Part shown: one piece after another, positions 22,639-31,434 of the stretch | Position numbering within the stretch: the first letter of the stretch is position 1 | Layout of the letters: each line of letters opens with the position of its first letter | Assembly (NCBI RefSeq): GCF_000193205.1 | Contig: NC_015278.1 | Coordinates: forward strand, 1,860,001-1,924,000 | Length of the DNA: 64,000 nt | Source: Aerococcus sp. Group 1 | GTDB taxonomy: Bacteria; Bacillota; Bacilli; Lactobacillales; Aerococcaceae | Reading direction: 5' to 3' | The notes under the pieces: model-generated | The model's database searches: none | What the model saw: only the letters and a program-made list of their open reading frames with translations | What the model was told of the DNA's origin: nothing | Program-made: the position numbers and the translations under genes

Positions 22639-25221
22639 ATGAAAGGCAAATTTTTCCAAGAGAAAAAGTCTAAAAAGACAATGCACAAATCAAAAGGCAA
22701 ATGGGTCGTGGCTAGTTTACTCCTGGCCGGCTCACTAGGTGCGGTTTCATTAAGTAATGAAGAAGTTAGAGCCAATGTCAACACCCTGGCCAGTCAAGGA
22801 ATTAAAAATTTTTCCAGTTCTGACTTTGTGGGTAAAGATCAACTGAGTGAAAATGGACAAATCAAACAAGCTAGTCAGGATGCACTCAAACGTATTAAAG
22901 GAACTTGGACCAAGAATAGTGTCGACCAGGTCAAAGGGGAAATCGCCCGCCAACAAGCAGCCGGCTACCAAGCTTACGTTGTTCAATGGGGAGATACTCT
23001 CAGCGTACTCGCTGAAGCGACTGGTCAAGACCTCAACAGCTTGGCTCAAGCTAACCATTTAGGCAATATCCACCTAATCTTTACTGGTGACTTATTAACT
23101 GGAGTTCTCTCCCCACTTAGCCAAAATAATGATGGGACTCAATCGGCTAAAACAGTTAGCCCAGCGACAACCACCAGTGAAACTAGCGCACAAAAGGCCC
23201 CAGCCAGCGGTCAACATCAAGACCAAGCCAGTGCTGACTTAAGCCCAGCAGCAACTGAGGCAGCTATTGAAAAAGACTTAGCTGAAAATGTGAAGATTAC
23301 GGTCTTAACTCCTCAAGGCCAAGCACAAGCAGGCGTAAACAGCGCACAAAGCAATCCGCAAACGGAAAGCTCTGAAAGCGGTCTTAGCGGGCATATCGTA
23401 GAAAATCCTGCATCCATTGACACTGCCCTGCCAGAAGAAAACGCTGGTAAGGAAAATCAACAGACTACTGAAGCAAAGGCTGAACCAGAACAAAACAAGA
23501 CAGAAAGTGTAGAAAATCCAACAGTTATTGATGAAAAATTAGAAGACGCCGATACAAACAAGGATTCAGAGGCTCAGGAAACTAAGAACAAAGACCAAGC
23601 GCCAACTGAAAAGTTAGTGAAGGAAAAAGAAGTTCAAGCAGAGGCCAATCCCAAAGCCGACAATAAGGAAAAGGACAAAGCTGAAAGCAGTCAACCGGCT
23701 CCAGAAGAAACAGCTAAGGACAAGTCCGAAACTAGTCAACCCGCTCCAGAAAAGACACCAGAAGACAAGACCAATAAGGAGCAAGAAAAGCCAGCTGACG
23801 AAATCACTTCAGTAAGCGTTCAAAAGACCTTCATTATCCAACCGGGCGTAAGATTTGTTGCTGATGATCAATTAGCTCTAGGACAAGAAAAAACTGTCCA
23901 AGAAGGCAAGGAAGGCAAACGCGTAGTTGAAACCACCGTCCGAAGCCAAGCAGGTAAAGAAATTCACCGTTCTGAAAAGACGATTGAATATGTTCCGGCT
24001 GAAGATAAAGTTGTCCATGTGGGTACTAAGGCATTAAGCACGAAAAAAATCCTTACCCAAAAAGTAAGCATTCCTTTTCAAACCAAGTATACCGACAATA
24101 ATGACTACAAAGCTGGCAGCCAAAAAGTCTTACAAAAAGGTGAAAACGGTGAAAAGACCGTCACTTATGAAGTCACTTACCAAGACGGTAAGGAAGTCAG
24201 CCGTCAACAAATTGATGAAAAAGTGACTAAAGAACCCGTCGACCAAATCGTCCAACGGGGCACCAAGACGCCTGGCCCTAACCAACACATCGTTAGTCAT
24301 GGCGAGTCACTCTGGTCCATCGCCAAAAGATATGGTGTCACAGTCGACGGCATTAGAAAAGCCAGTGGTTTAAGCAGTAATACGCTCTACACCAACCAAG
24401 TGCTTACTATTCCTAAGGATCAAGTAGGAACTGTAACCACCAGTTTAGTCTATACTGTCGGTCCTAACGAAACCGTTAATAGTATTGCTAGCGCCTTTGG
24501 CATCAGTCCTCAAGCGCTTCGGAGCGCGAATGGCCTCACTGGTAACTACCTTGCTGATGGCCAAGAACTACAAATTCCCAACGCCCCTGTGAGACCAATG
24601 AATATCCCGCAAGCCTCCGATGGGATTCGGACAGTCATGTTAGACCCAGGACACGGGAATTGGTCAGGAGCCTCTTATGCCGGGGCTAACGAGGGTACTC
24701 TGAATAAGAACCTCGCCGATAAATTAACCCGGGTCCTCCAAAGTCGCGGCTACCGCGTTCTCTCAGCCCGTCCAGGCACCAGTGATACCGGCTTGCTCCA
24801 ACGTAGCCAAATTGCTAACGAGTCTAATGCTGACATCTTTGTTTCCATGCACCACAATGCCATGGGAGCAGCTAACCGCGGTAAGGCCCAAGGAATTGAA
24901 ACCTATTACTACCAATACTTTAACAACTATCCATCTAAAATTAACCCTTACCACAACAATGCCCAACGGATTACCAATAGTGCTTACTTAGCTAAGCAAA
25001 TTCAAAATCAATTGATTGGCAATACCGGGGCCATTAACCGGGGCGTCCAAACCAATACCTTTGCGGTTTTACGGGAAACTGACATTCCTGCCGTCTTGAT
25101 TGAGTACGGCTTTGGTGATAATCCACAAGAGCTCAGTCGCTTGAGAAATTCAAATTACCAAGACAAGTTAGTTCAAGCAACCGCCAACGCAATTGACGCA
25201 TACTTTAACAATGTTTATTAA
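22639..25221 (+). CDS. Surface N-acetylmuramoyl-L-alanine amidase with LysM and G5 domains
   Basis: 860-residue secreted wall hydrolase. Order: KxYKxGKxW-like signal region (KSKGKWVVASLLLAGSLG, residues 17-34); LysM 1 (about 112-155, YVVQWGDTLSVLAEATGQDL); low-complexity Glu/Lys/Pro/Thr linker (about 165-388, with TSQPAPE repeats); two G5-type modules (about 391-464 and 469-543, each ending HVGTK or QRGTK); LysM 2 (550-592) and LysM 3 (603-648); Amidase_3 catalytic domain (662-860). The zinc site is visible as H in LDPGHG, E in ANEGTLN and H in SMHHNAMG, with a late Glu in LIEYGFGD. It should cleave the MurNAc-L-Ala bond. Spacing to AAAAAGGGAG supports the start. Confidence 0.92.
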   Translation: MKGKFFQEKKSKKTMHKSKGKWVVASLLLAGSLGAVSLSNEEVRANVNTLASQGIKNFSSSDFVGKDQLSENGQIKQASQDALKRIKGTWTKNSVDQVKGEIARQQAAGYQAYVVQWGDTLSVLAEATGQDLNSLAQANHLGNIHLIFTGDLLTGVLSPLSQNNDGTQSAKTVSPATTTSETSAQKAPASGQHQDQASADLSPAATEAAIEKDLAENVKITVLTPQGQAQAGVNSAQSNPQTESSESGLSGHIVENPASIDTALPEENAGKENQQTTEAKAEPEQNKTESVENPTVIDEKLEDADTNKDSEAQETKNKDQAPTEKLVKEKEVQAEANPKADNKEKDKAESSQPAPEETAKDKSETSQPAPEKTPEDKTNKEQEKPADEITSVSVQKTFIIQPGVRFVADDQLALGQEKTVQEGKEGKRVVETTVRSQAGKEIHRSEKTIEYVPAEDKVVHVGTKALSTKKILTQKVSIPFQTKYTDNNDYKAGSQKVLQKGENGEKTVTYEVTYQDGKEVSRQQIDEKVTKEPVDQIVQRGTKTPGPNQHIVSHGESLWSIAKRYGVTVDGIRKASGLSSNTLYTNQVLTIPKDQVGTVTTSLVYTVGPNETVNSIASAFGISPQALRSANGLTGNYLADGQELQIPNAPVRPMNIPQASDGIRTVMLDPGHGNWSGASYAGANEGTLNKNLADKLTRVLQSRGYRVLSARPGTSDTGLLQRSQIANESNADIFVSMHHNAMGAANRGKAQGIETYYYQYFNNYPSKINPYHNNAQRITNSAYLAKQIQNQLIGNTGAINRGVQTNTFAVLRETDIPAVLIEYGFGDNPQELSRLRNSNYQDKLVQATANAIDAYFNNVY

Positions 25222-25236
25222 TTAAACCAAGCATCG

Positions 25237-25266
25237 AGGCTGTGACTCAGGTCGCAGCCTTTTTTC
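25237..25266 (+). terminator. Terminator after the amidase
   Basis: AGGCTGTGAC (25237-25246) pairs with GTCGCAGCCT (25251-25260), then six T residues. Confidence 0.85.
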
Positions 25267-25394
25267 TTATCTTCTAAGCGAACCGATTAAGAGTCTGCCT
25301 CGCCTATCCAGCAAATTGGTAATTATTTGACCTTGGTAGTATAGTTTATATAAGAGTGATTTGTAGCCTGCAACTACAAAGGAGGAGATTTCAC

Positions 25395-26366
25395 GTGAGT
25401 AAAGACTATCGCGTATTACTATATTACAAGTACCAGGACATTGAAGATCCCGACCAATTCGCCAAGAAACACCTGGTTTTCTGTAAACGGATCGGCTTAA
25501 GGGGACGTATTCTCGTTAGTGAAGAAGGCATTAACGGCACTGTCTCAGGAACGATAAAACAAACCGACCAATATATGGACCACTTGCATGCCATTCCTGG
25601 ATTTGAAGATGTTTGGTTCAAAATTGATGAGGCTGATGACTACGCCCATAAAAAGATGTTTGTTCGTTCCCGTAATGAAATTGTCTCTTTATCTTTGGAT
25701 GATGACTTAAGTCCTCTAGATATCACTGGTGACTATTTGAAACCAGAAGAATTCCACCAAGCCCTCCTAGATGAAGACACCGTGGTCTTAGATACTCGTA
25801 ACGATTATGAATATGACCTCGGTCACTTCAAAGGCGCCATCCGCCCTGACATCCGAAGTTTCCGTGAACTTCCCCAATGGGTAAGGGATAATAAAGAAAA
25901 GTTTATGGATAAGAAAGTAGCCGTCTACTGTACTGGAGGGGTTCGTTGCGAAAAATTCTCCGGTTGGATGCTCAGGGAAGGCATTGGCGATAAGGTTGGC
26001 CAACTTGAAGGCGGCATCGATACTTATGGCAAAGATCCCAAAGTACAAGGAGACTTGTGGGAAGGCAAGATGTATGTCTTTGACGAACGGATTTCTGTAC
26101 CCATTAACCACGTCAACCCAACTATCATTTCAAAAGACCACTACGACGGCCAAGCTTGTGCCCGCTACGTTAACTGTGCTAACCCCGAATGCAATAAGCA
26201 ATTCTTCTCTTCTAAGGAAAATGAAGATAAATACTTACGGGGTTGTTCAGCAGAGTGCCGCCGTCACCCACGCAATCTCTACGTCAAAGAACACGAACTC
26301 ACTGAGGCAGAATGGGAAGAGCGACTTAATGCCATCGGAGAGTCCCTCTATGCCAAGCAAAATTAG
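25395..26366 (+). CDS. trhO: tRNA uridine(34) hydroxylase TrhO (rhodanese-related)
   Basis: Oxygen-dependent formation of 5-hydroxyuridine at the tRNA wobble position. The 323 residues comprise an N-terminal acylphosphatase-like region ([16 protein letters not shown]), a rhodanese domain with catalytic cysteine in [19 protein letters not shown], and a C-terminal cysteine-rich segment ([20 protein letters not shown]). The start is GTG 25395, eight bases after AAAGGAGGAG; the upstream in-frame region lacks homology character. Terminator follows. Confidence 0.93.
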   Translation: MSKDYRVLLYYKYQDIEDPDQFAKKHLVFCKRIGLRGRILVSEEGINGTVSGTIKQTDQYMDHLHAIPGFEDVWFKIDEADDYAHKKMFVRSRNEIVSLSLDDDLSPLDITGDYLKPEEFHQALLDEDTVVLDTRNDYEYDLGHFKGAIRPDIRSFRELPQWVRDNKEKFMDKKVAVYCTGGVRCEKFSGWMLREGIGDKVGQLEGGIDTYGKDPKVQGDLWEGKMYVFDERISVPINHVNPTIISKDHYDGQACARYVNCANPECNKQFFSSKENEDKYLRGCSAECRRHPRNLYVKEHELTEAEWEERLNAIGESLYAKQN

Positions 26367-26392
26367 TCCATATACAAGCATCCTGCATTAAC

Positions 26393-26427
26393 AAAAACCA
26401 TGCTGAAAAAATCAGCATGGTTTTTTA
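26393..26427 (+). terminator. Terminator after trhO
   Basis: AAAAACCATGCTGA (26393-26406) pairs with TCAGCATGGTTTTT (from 26412), followed by a T-run. Confidence 0.88.
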
Positions 26428-26457
26428 CTGCTTACTATTAAAGCAATCACACTAACA

Positions 26458-26820
26458 TTAGGAGGCATCTTGGTAACCTAATTCTTTAAGGACTTGAGTA
26501 ATTAAATCCACCATTTCAAACAAAGTATCCACAGTCGATTGGACTAAAAAAGCAGTTCGAGCACGATAAGTTACCTCATTGCCCTCAACTCTAACATTTT
26601 GCAACTTTTTATGCTTAGGCATATTATGCAGGAGTTCTTGACGGTCAGGCGCTTGGCCGTCTTTGGTGAGGTGAAAGATAATATTATACTGTTGGCCTAA
26701 ATGCATCATATCAACTAATAAGGTATAACCATTAACCCGGCCGTGAACTAAACCGGTATCCTTTTCAACCACGTAGCGTTCATCACGGTCAATTCTTTTC
26801 AAGACCTTCCCTAACCGCAT
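26458..26820 (-). CDS. Conserved-looking protein of unknown function
   Basis: 120 residues, soluble, alpha/beta. It starts at ATG 26820, about eight bases after AAAGGATGG, with MRLGKVLKRIDRDERYVVEK. An Asp-rich and His-containing middle (LLVDMMHLGQQYNIIFHLTK) is followed by a helical C-terminus. I do not recognise the family. Convergent with trhO and probably transcribed alone. Confidence 0.7.
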   Translation of the reverse strand: MRLGKVLKRIDRDERYVVEKDTGLVHGRVNGYTLLVDMMHLGQQYNIIFHLTKDGQAPDRQELLHNMPKHKKLQNVRVEGNEVTYRARTAFLVQSTVDTLFEMVDLITQVLKELGYQDAS

Positions 26821-26992
26821 CGTTAACCATCCTTTCAATGCTAAAAAAGCACACAAACGACAACCGACTATCTTGATCTCAAAAATTGTTTCCTCTCTCT
26901 TTTAACTTATTTTATCATTAAAAACAATCCCATCCTAATTTTATCACCCTAGAAAAGCCAAAATTTTAGCTCGATTGGATACCTTATACAAC

Positions 26993-27024
26993 AAAAAGCT
27001 GCGATCGAAACCACAGCTTTTCAG
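26993..27024 (-). terminator. Terminator of the MetE-like gene
   Basis: AAAAGCTG (26994-27001) pairs with CAGCTTTT (27014-27021). On the minus strand a T-run follows, 30 bases past the gene at 27053. Confidence 0.75.
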
Positions 27025-27052
27025 TCATTTTCTTTCTACTTATCCGCTTTAA

Positions 27053-28261
27053 TTAGCCAAAGAGATGCTTAGAAGCGATCGCTGCGCCTTCAACTAAGGC
27101 TTCCAATTTTGCCCAAGCAATTTGCTCATGCAAGCGACCCCCTAGACCACAGTCGGTTGAAGCAATCACGTTTTCTGGACCGACTAATTTGGCAAAACGT
27201 TCAATCCGGTCTGCAATAAGTTGAGGGTGTTCAACCGCATTGGTGGAATGAGAAACAAATCCTGGGACAATCTTTTGCCCGGCTTTCAAGCGGTCTGCTT
27301 TTTCCCAGACGCGCCATTCATGACCATGACGAGGACTTGAGGCCTCAAAGGAGAAAGATCCCGCCTTGATTTGTAAGCATTGGTCCACAATATCTTCGAA
27401 AGGAATATCGGTGGTATGCGGTCCATGCCAAGACCCCCAGCAGATATGTAAGCGGACCAAGCTAGGATCAATGCCCTCTAAGGCGCGGTTAGCGGCATCG
27501 ACACGTTTTTGCAGCCAGGCTTGGAAGTCCTTGAGACTCGGTTCAGGATTAATTTGATCCCAAGCTTCGGCTAAGTCTGGGGCATCTAATTGGACAATTA
27601 AACCAGCATCAGTGATGGCTTTATACTCTTCGTGTAGGGCATCGGCAACATCATTTAAGAGGGCATCTTCATCATGGTAATAACGGTCCTCCAAACGCGC
27701 CGCTGCTCCCGGAGAAATCGCCGCCATAAAGCCTTGCTTGATATCATATTTTTCAAGGGCTTCAGTTAGGAACTTCACATCGCGGTTAACTTGGTCTTGA
27801 CCGATATAGGTTACCTTTTCAGCAAAAACTGGATTGGCTACCTTATTACGTCTGCCTAAAACCCCGGAATCAGGATCTTCATAGGCTGCTCTAAATTTTT
27901 GTCGGTCACGACGATCAGGAAAGTTGGTCAATTTAATATTCCCTGGAGTGGAACGAATGGCTTCACTCTTTGCCCAGCGGTCTTCATCCGTCATCTCTAG
28001 TCCACCTAAGCGGTAGAAGGAGTAGTTCCACCAGGCACCATAGTCAACTGCCCCTGAAGTCACATGGCCGTACTCCCCGTCATTCACTTGGTCAATGCCA
28101 ATTTCTTTTTGCTTTTTCACCACTTGGTCAACCGATTCAGCAATAATTTGGTTAAATTCGTCTTCAGCAATCGTACCCGCAGTACGGCGTTTATTAGCCT
28201 CCAACAAGGCCTCTGTCCGTGGTAAGGAACCTACATGTGTGGTCAAAATTTTATTAGTCAT
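27053..28261 (-). CDS. Cobalamin-independent methionine synthase C-terminal family protein
   Basis: 402-residue, single-barrel relative of MetE (MetE itself is about 750 residues). Zinc ligands of the family can be placed: H and C in RLHICWGSWHGPH, E in FSFEASSPRHGHEW and C in IASTDCGLGGR. N-terminal TTHVGSLPRT is also typical. Such short members are methyl or alkyl transferases to a thiol, often acting without the folate-binding N-domain; the acceptor here is unknown. ATG 28261 has GGGGGAGA upstream. Confidence 0.85.
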   Translation of the reverse strand: MTNKILTTHVGSLPRTEALLEANKRRTAGTIAEDEFNQIIAESVDQVVKKQKEIGIDQVNDGEYGHVTSGAVDYGAWWNYSFYRLGGLEMTDEDRWAKSEAIRSTPGNIKLTNFPDRRDRQKFRAAYEDPDSGVLGRRNKVANPVFAEKVTYIGQDQVNRDVKFLTEALEKYDIKQGFMAAISPGAAARLEDRYYHDEDALLNDVADALHEEYKAITDAGLIVQLDAPDLAEAWDQINPEPSLKDFQAWLQKRVDAANRALEGIDPSLVRLHICWGSWHGPHTTDIPFEDIVDQCLQIKAGSFSFEASSPRHGHEWRVWEKADRLKAGQKIVPGFVSHSTNAVEHPQLIADRIERFAKLVGPENVIASTDCGLGGRLHEQIAWAKLEALVEGAAIASKHLFG

Positions 28262-28439
28262 AATCATTCTCCCCCTCTATCAAACTCAATCTATTCTAGC
28301 ATGACTTCTTTTTGAAAACCATCTTGTTTTGCTTATCCTATCAGCGAAAAGATTGATATGATAGGATTTCTCCATATAACTATATTTATTCTATTAGTTG
28401 TGATCGTTAAAAATGATCATCAAGTTAACCACATAAATG

Positions 28440-28485
28440 AAAAAATCGCCTAAGCAGACATCTGTGGTCTCCTCAAGCGATTTTA
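28440..28485 (-). terminator. Terminator downstream of tRNA-Pro
   Basis: AAAATCGC (28442-28449) pairs with GCGATTTT (28478-28485), with an inner AGAC/GTCT stem. On the minus strand six T residues follow, placed about 40 bases after the tRNA. Confidence 0.75.
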
Positions 28486-28524
28486 TGCGTTAACTTTCCT
28501 TCCATTTAGAAAGAAAATATACAA

Positions 28525-28598
28525 TCGGGATGACAGGATTTGAACCTGCGACCCCTAGCACCCCATGCTAGTGCGCTACCGAACTGTGCTACATCCCG
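28525..28598 (-). tRNA. tRNA-Pro (anticodon GGG)
   Basis: On the minus strand the acceptor CGGGATG pairs with CATCCCG, discriminator A. The anticodon stem-loop is CTAGC-ATGGGGT-GCTAG, giving anticodon GGG (codons CCC/CCU), and the T-loop GGTTCAAATCC is standard. CCA is not encoded. The rest of the 450-base gap on either side holds only the terminator and promoter-like AT-rich sequence. Confidence 0.93.
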
Positions 28599-28712
28599 AG
28601 ATCAAATTGGATCAATACGATTAGTATAGCATACTTTGTCAATAAATTGTAGACTTAAAGGCAAAAATAAGCCATAATTCATTATTACTAAGAATCAACT
28701 AGAGGTAACATC

Positions 28713-29441
28713 ATGAAAATAACCATAGTCGGCCAAGTGGTCAGTCAGGAAAAACTTGATCAGTGGGAATATCGGCACACCCGCCAGGCGCTTAAAAATT
28801 TGGGAAATCGGCCTAAGCCTGCAGACAATTTAATAACACTGAGAAATAAACTCAATCAATTGAAGCAATCACTAACCTATGAAGAAATCGTCCACCACTT
28901 AGGCTGGAAATTAAAGCTTATGGCTGCTCTCATGCGCGGTGTTGGCTGGCTTTCATTTGGCCGGGTAAAATATGCCGCTTGTACTCTTGAAGTTGATGAA
29001 CTAACTATCGAAGAATTCGCTCCCCTAGTCAAAGATTTTGTGACTAAGGATAATCCTGGCATTCGGCAAATTAACCTGGAAGCTAATCCTGAACACTATG
29101 TCCTAGAGCCAAGGGGACAACTATTTGAGGTAATAGAAACCGCCGGAGCCAGTCCCCTGCCCATACAATTTTTTATTGATTTTTCAAGCGACCAGGGACT
29201 GGTCAGTCAAGCGAATCCTGCTTACCCCTTGCAGATGATAGGACAGGCTTACTTGGCTAATGGCCTCCCAGTAGGTGGCATCCGTCATCAATTTAGAAAT
29301 ACCAAAACCGGCATGGAAGCCAAGACCCTGGTCGAATTTCCCGCTGCTTGTCCCAGCTATATCGTCAACGACCACTGCCTCCACCTGGCCCTAGAGTGGA
29401 AAAATTGGATCAGCGCCGCCCAAGAATTAAGTAAAGGCTAA
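28713..29441 (+). CDS. Protein of unknown function, 242 residues
   Basis: Soluble protein starting at ATG 28713 after AGAGGT. The N-terminal part is helical and basic (QALKNLGNRPKPADNLITLR, then LGWKLKLMAALMRGVGW); the C-terminal half is beta-rich (GQLFEVIETAGASPLPIQFF, AYPLQMIGQAYLANGLPVGG). No motif I can tie to a function. It is followed by its own terminator, next to but convergent with the nitroreductase. Confidence 0.65.
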   Translation: MKITIVGQVVSQEKLDQWEYRHTRQALKNLGNRPKPADNLITLRNKLNQLKQSLTYEEIVHHLGWKLKLMAALMRGVGWLSFGRVKYAACTLEVDELTIEEFAPLVKDFVTKDNPGIRQINLEANPEHYVLEPRGQLFEVIETAGASPLPIQFFIDFSSDQGLVSQANPAYPLQMIGQAYLANGLPVGGIRHQFRNTKTGMEAKTLVEFPAACPSYIVNDHCLHLALEWKNWISAAQELSKG

Positions 29442-29446
29442 TAAAA

Positions 29447-29482
29447 ACAACCGGCAGAAATTTCTCTCTGCCGGCTGTCTTT
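29447..29482. terminator. Bidirectional terminator
   Basis: CAACCGGCAG pairs with CTGCCGGCTG (core CCGGCAG 29451-29457 with CTGCCGG 29468-29474), flanked by A and T runs, between convergent genes. Confidence 0.8.
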
Positions 29483-29507
29483 ACACTTTTAGTTCATTAA
29501 AAACGAT

Positions 29508-30104
29508 TTATTCGTAAACACGTACTTTTTCATCTTGGTCGATATAGTCTTTGTCGCCAGCTGGGGTTTCAATCGAACCAAATGGCATTTGCGCTAACAT
29601 AGCGTATGAGTCTGGCAAGTCAAACATTTGACGAATGGACTTATCGAAGCCTTGTTCATAACCAATATTAAAATGTTGCAAGGTTGCTCCTAAGTCTAAT
29701 TCAGCTAAGGTTAACCAAGCAGCGTATTGGTGGTTAGCACTGTTATTTTCCTTATAGGCAGTGGAGCGCTCTGGGTTAGCAGGCATATTTTCTACTTCAT
29801 TTAAGTCTTCAAAGAAGAGAATGGTTCCTAAACCTGCTTTAGCGCCTTGAATTACGCCAGACATTTGTTCCCACATGTCGCCTTCTAAAACACCTTCTTG
29901 AACTTGGTAAATTTCATCCCATAAGTCTTGGTGCTTGTCACCAAAAGCAATCACAACACGTGAAGTTTGGCTGTTAAAGGCAGTTGGCACATCTTTTAAG
30001 ACTGCTTTTAAAGCGTCAACGATTTCTTGAGAAGTGTGGTCGGTATTCTTTCCAATATGGTAAATCGAACGACGCTTAGCAGCAAGATCTTTAAATTGTG
30101 TCAT
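29508..30104 (-). CDS. Nitroreductase-family oxidoreductase (HBN1/Frm2-like)
   Basis: 198-residue FMN flavoprotein of the small nitroreductase group. FKDLAAKRRSIYHIGKNT (FMN-binding RRSxY), PTAFNSQTSRVVIAFGDKH and GATLQHFNIGYEQGFDKSI, with the GLGTILFFED strand, match the fungal-type HBN1 clade common in lactic acid bacteria. It reduces nitro or quinone substrates with NAD(P)H; physiological role unproven, possibly lipid or oxidative stress. Confidence 0.88.
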   Translation of the reverse strand: MTQFKDLAAKRRSIYHIGKNTDHTSQEIVDALKAVLKDVPTAFNSQTSRVVIAFGDKHQDLWDEIYQVQEGVLEGDMWEQMSGVIQGAKAGLGTILFFEDLNEVENMPANPERSTAYKENNSANHQYAAWLTLAELDLGATLQHFNIGYEQGFDKSIRQMFDLPDSYAMLAQMPFGSIETPAGDKDYIDQDEKVRVYE

Positions 30105-30193
30105 AAATTAAATCCTCCATTTTTTGGCTTTATACATTAACGATATACAGAGTATAGCAAGCCAGTAGACCAATTAAAAATATTTTGCTTATA

Positions 30194-30226
30194 GAAAAAA
30201 GGACTGCGACTAAGTCACAATCCCTT
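30194..30226 (-). terminator. Terminator of fba
   Basis: On the minus strand GGGATTGTGACTTAGTCGCA and GTCC form an imperfect hairpin with G-T pairs, followed by six T residues. Confidence 0.7.
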
Positions 30227-30248
30227 CTTTTTATGTATATAGACTTGA

Positions 30249-31157
30249 TTATTCTTCGTTTAAGGAAGCTTCATCGAAGACAAATTTAGAGTCTCTGTCG
30301 TCAATTGGACGAGTACCCATCCAAGAAATCATTTCTTTCATGGATTCAGTAATTGCGTCAGTACCAGGTCTTAACAATTTACGTGGGTCGAAACCTTTGT
30401 TTGAACGGTCTTGGTCATGACCAGCTTCGATGTATTCACGAGTAGCTTTTTGGAAGGCTAATTGGAATTCAGTATTGATGTTGATCTTAGCAATACCTAA
30501 AGAAATAGCTTTCTTCACTTGGTCTTGAGGAATACCAGAACCACCGTGTAAAACAAGCGGAACATCAACAGCGTCAGAAATTTCTTTCAAGCGATCGAAG
30601 TTTAAGCCTTCCCAACCTTCTGGGTAAACACCGTGGATGTTACCGATACCACAAGCAAGACGGTCAACGCCAGCTTCAGCAAAGCGAATTGCATCTTCAA
30701 CAGAAGCTAATTCACCGCCGCCTTGGTTTTCACCAATTTTACCGATTTCAGCTTCAACAGCAATACCACGTTCATGAGCTAAACGAACGATTTCTTTAGT
30801 TTTAGCAAGGTTTTCTTCAACTGGTAATTTATGACCATCAAACATAACAGAAGAGTAGCCTAACTCGATACATTCTTTGGCTGATTCGAAATCACCATGG
30901 TCCAAGTTTAAGATAACTGGAACATCAATATCCATGCTATCCATCACGTTAAGGACTAAGTCACGAACTAATTTGTAACCACCCATATACTTAGCAGCAC
31001 CAGTTGATACTTGAATCAATAATGGGGTTCTGGTTTCTTTAGCCCCGCTAACTAAGGCACGGGTCCATTCGAGATTGTTTGTATTGTAGGCCCCAACCGC
31101 ATAATGATTGCGACGTGCGTCCTTCAAAATTTCATTACCATTTACTAAAAAAGCCAT
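30249..31157 (-). CDS. fba: Fructose-bisphosphate aldolase, class II
   Basis: Zinc enzyme of glycolysis cleaving fructose 1,6-bisphosphate to DHAP and glyceraldehyde 3-phosphate. 302 residues. Zinc ligands lie in VILNLDHGD, in the GIGNIHGVYPEGWEG loop and in VLHGGSGIP; the phosphate site is in KININTEFQLAF. The full-length protein has an AGGAGG-type site upstream. It probably stands alone, ending in a terminator; located beside lactate oxidase but with its own promoter gap. Confidence 0.95.
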   Translation of the reverse strand: MAFLVNGNEILKDARRNHYAVGAYNTNNLEWTRALVSGAKETRTPLLIQVSTGAAKYMGGYKLVRDLVLNVMDSMDIDVPVILNLDHGDFESAKECIELGYSSVMFDGHKLPVEENLAKTKEIVRLAHERGIAVEAEIGKIGENQGGGELASVEDAIRFAEAGVDRLACGIGNIHGVYPEGWEGLNFDRLKEISDAVDVPLVLHGGSGIPQDQVKKAISLGIAKININTEFQLAFQKATREYIEAGHDQDRSNKGFDPRKLLRPGTDAITESMKEMISWMGTRPIDDRDSKFVFDEASLNEE

Positions 31158-31351
31158 TAAATATACCTCCTAAAATCTATAACGACTTGTACGAACCCCA
31201 TTATACCTTACTAAAGAAAAGATTGGTAATTAAAATGACAAATAATTACAAAAAAATCCCAGTTTTTATTAGCTTTCACATGCTAGTATAGCGGACTTTG
31301 CTGTCGTCACTAGCAAAGTTTTCTTCGGTTGTGAAAATAAATGCAAAGCAA

Positions 31352-31414
31352 AAAAGACCCTAACGGCCCCAAAAGCTCTGTAAAAACAGCTTGGTCACGT
31401 CCGTTAGCGTCTCT
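31352..31414 (-). terminator. Terminator of lctO
   Basis: AGACCCTAACGG (31355-31366) pairs with CCGTTAGCGTCT (31401-31412) with one mismatch. On the minus strand TCTTTTTTG follows. The remaining part of the 270-base gap toward fba is AT-rich and shows no gene. Confidence 0.75.
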
Positions 31415-31434
31415 TCTTAGTTATTTATTTGATT

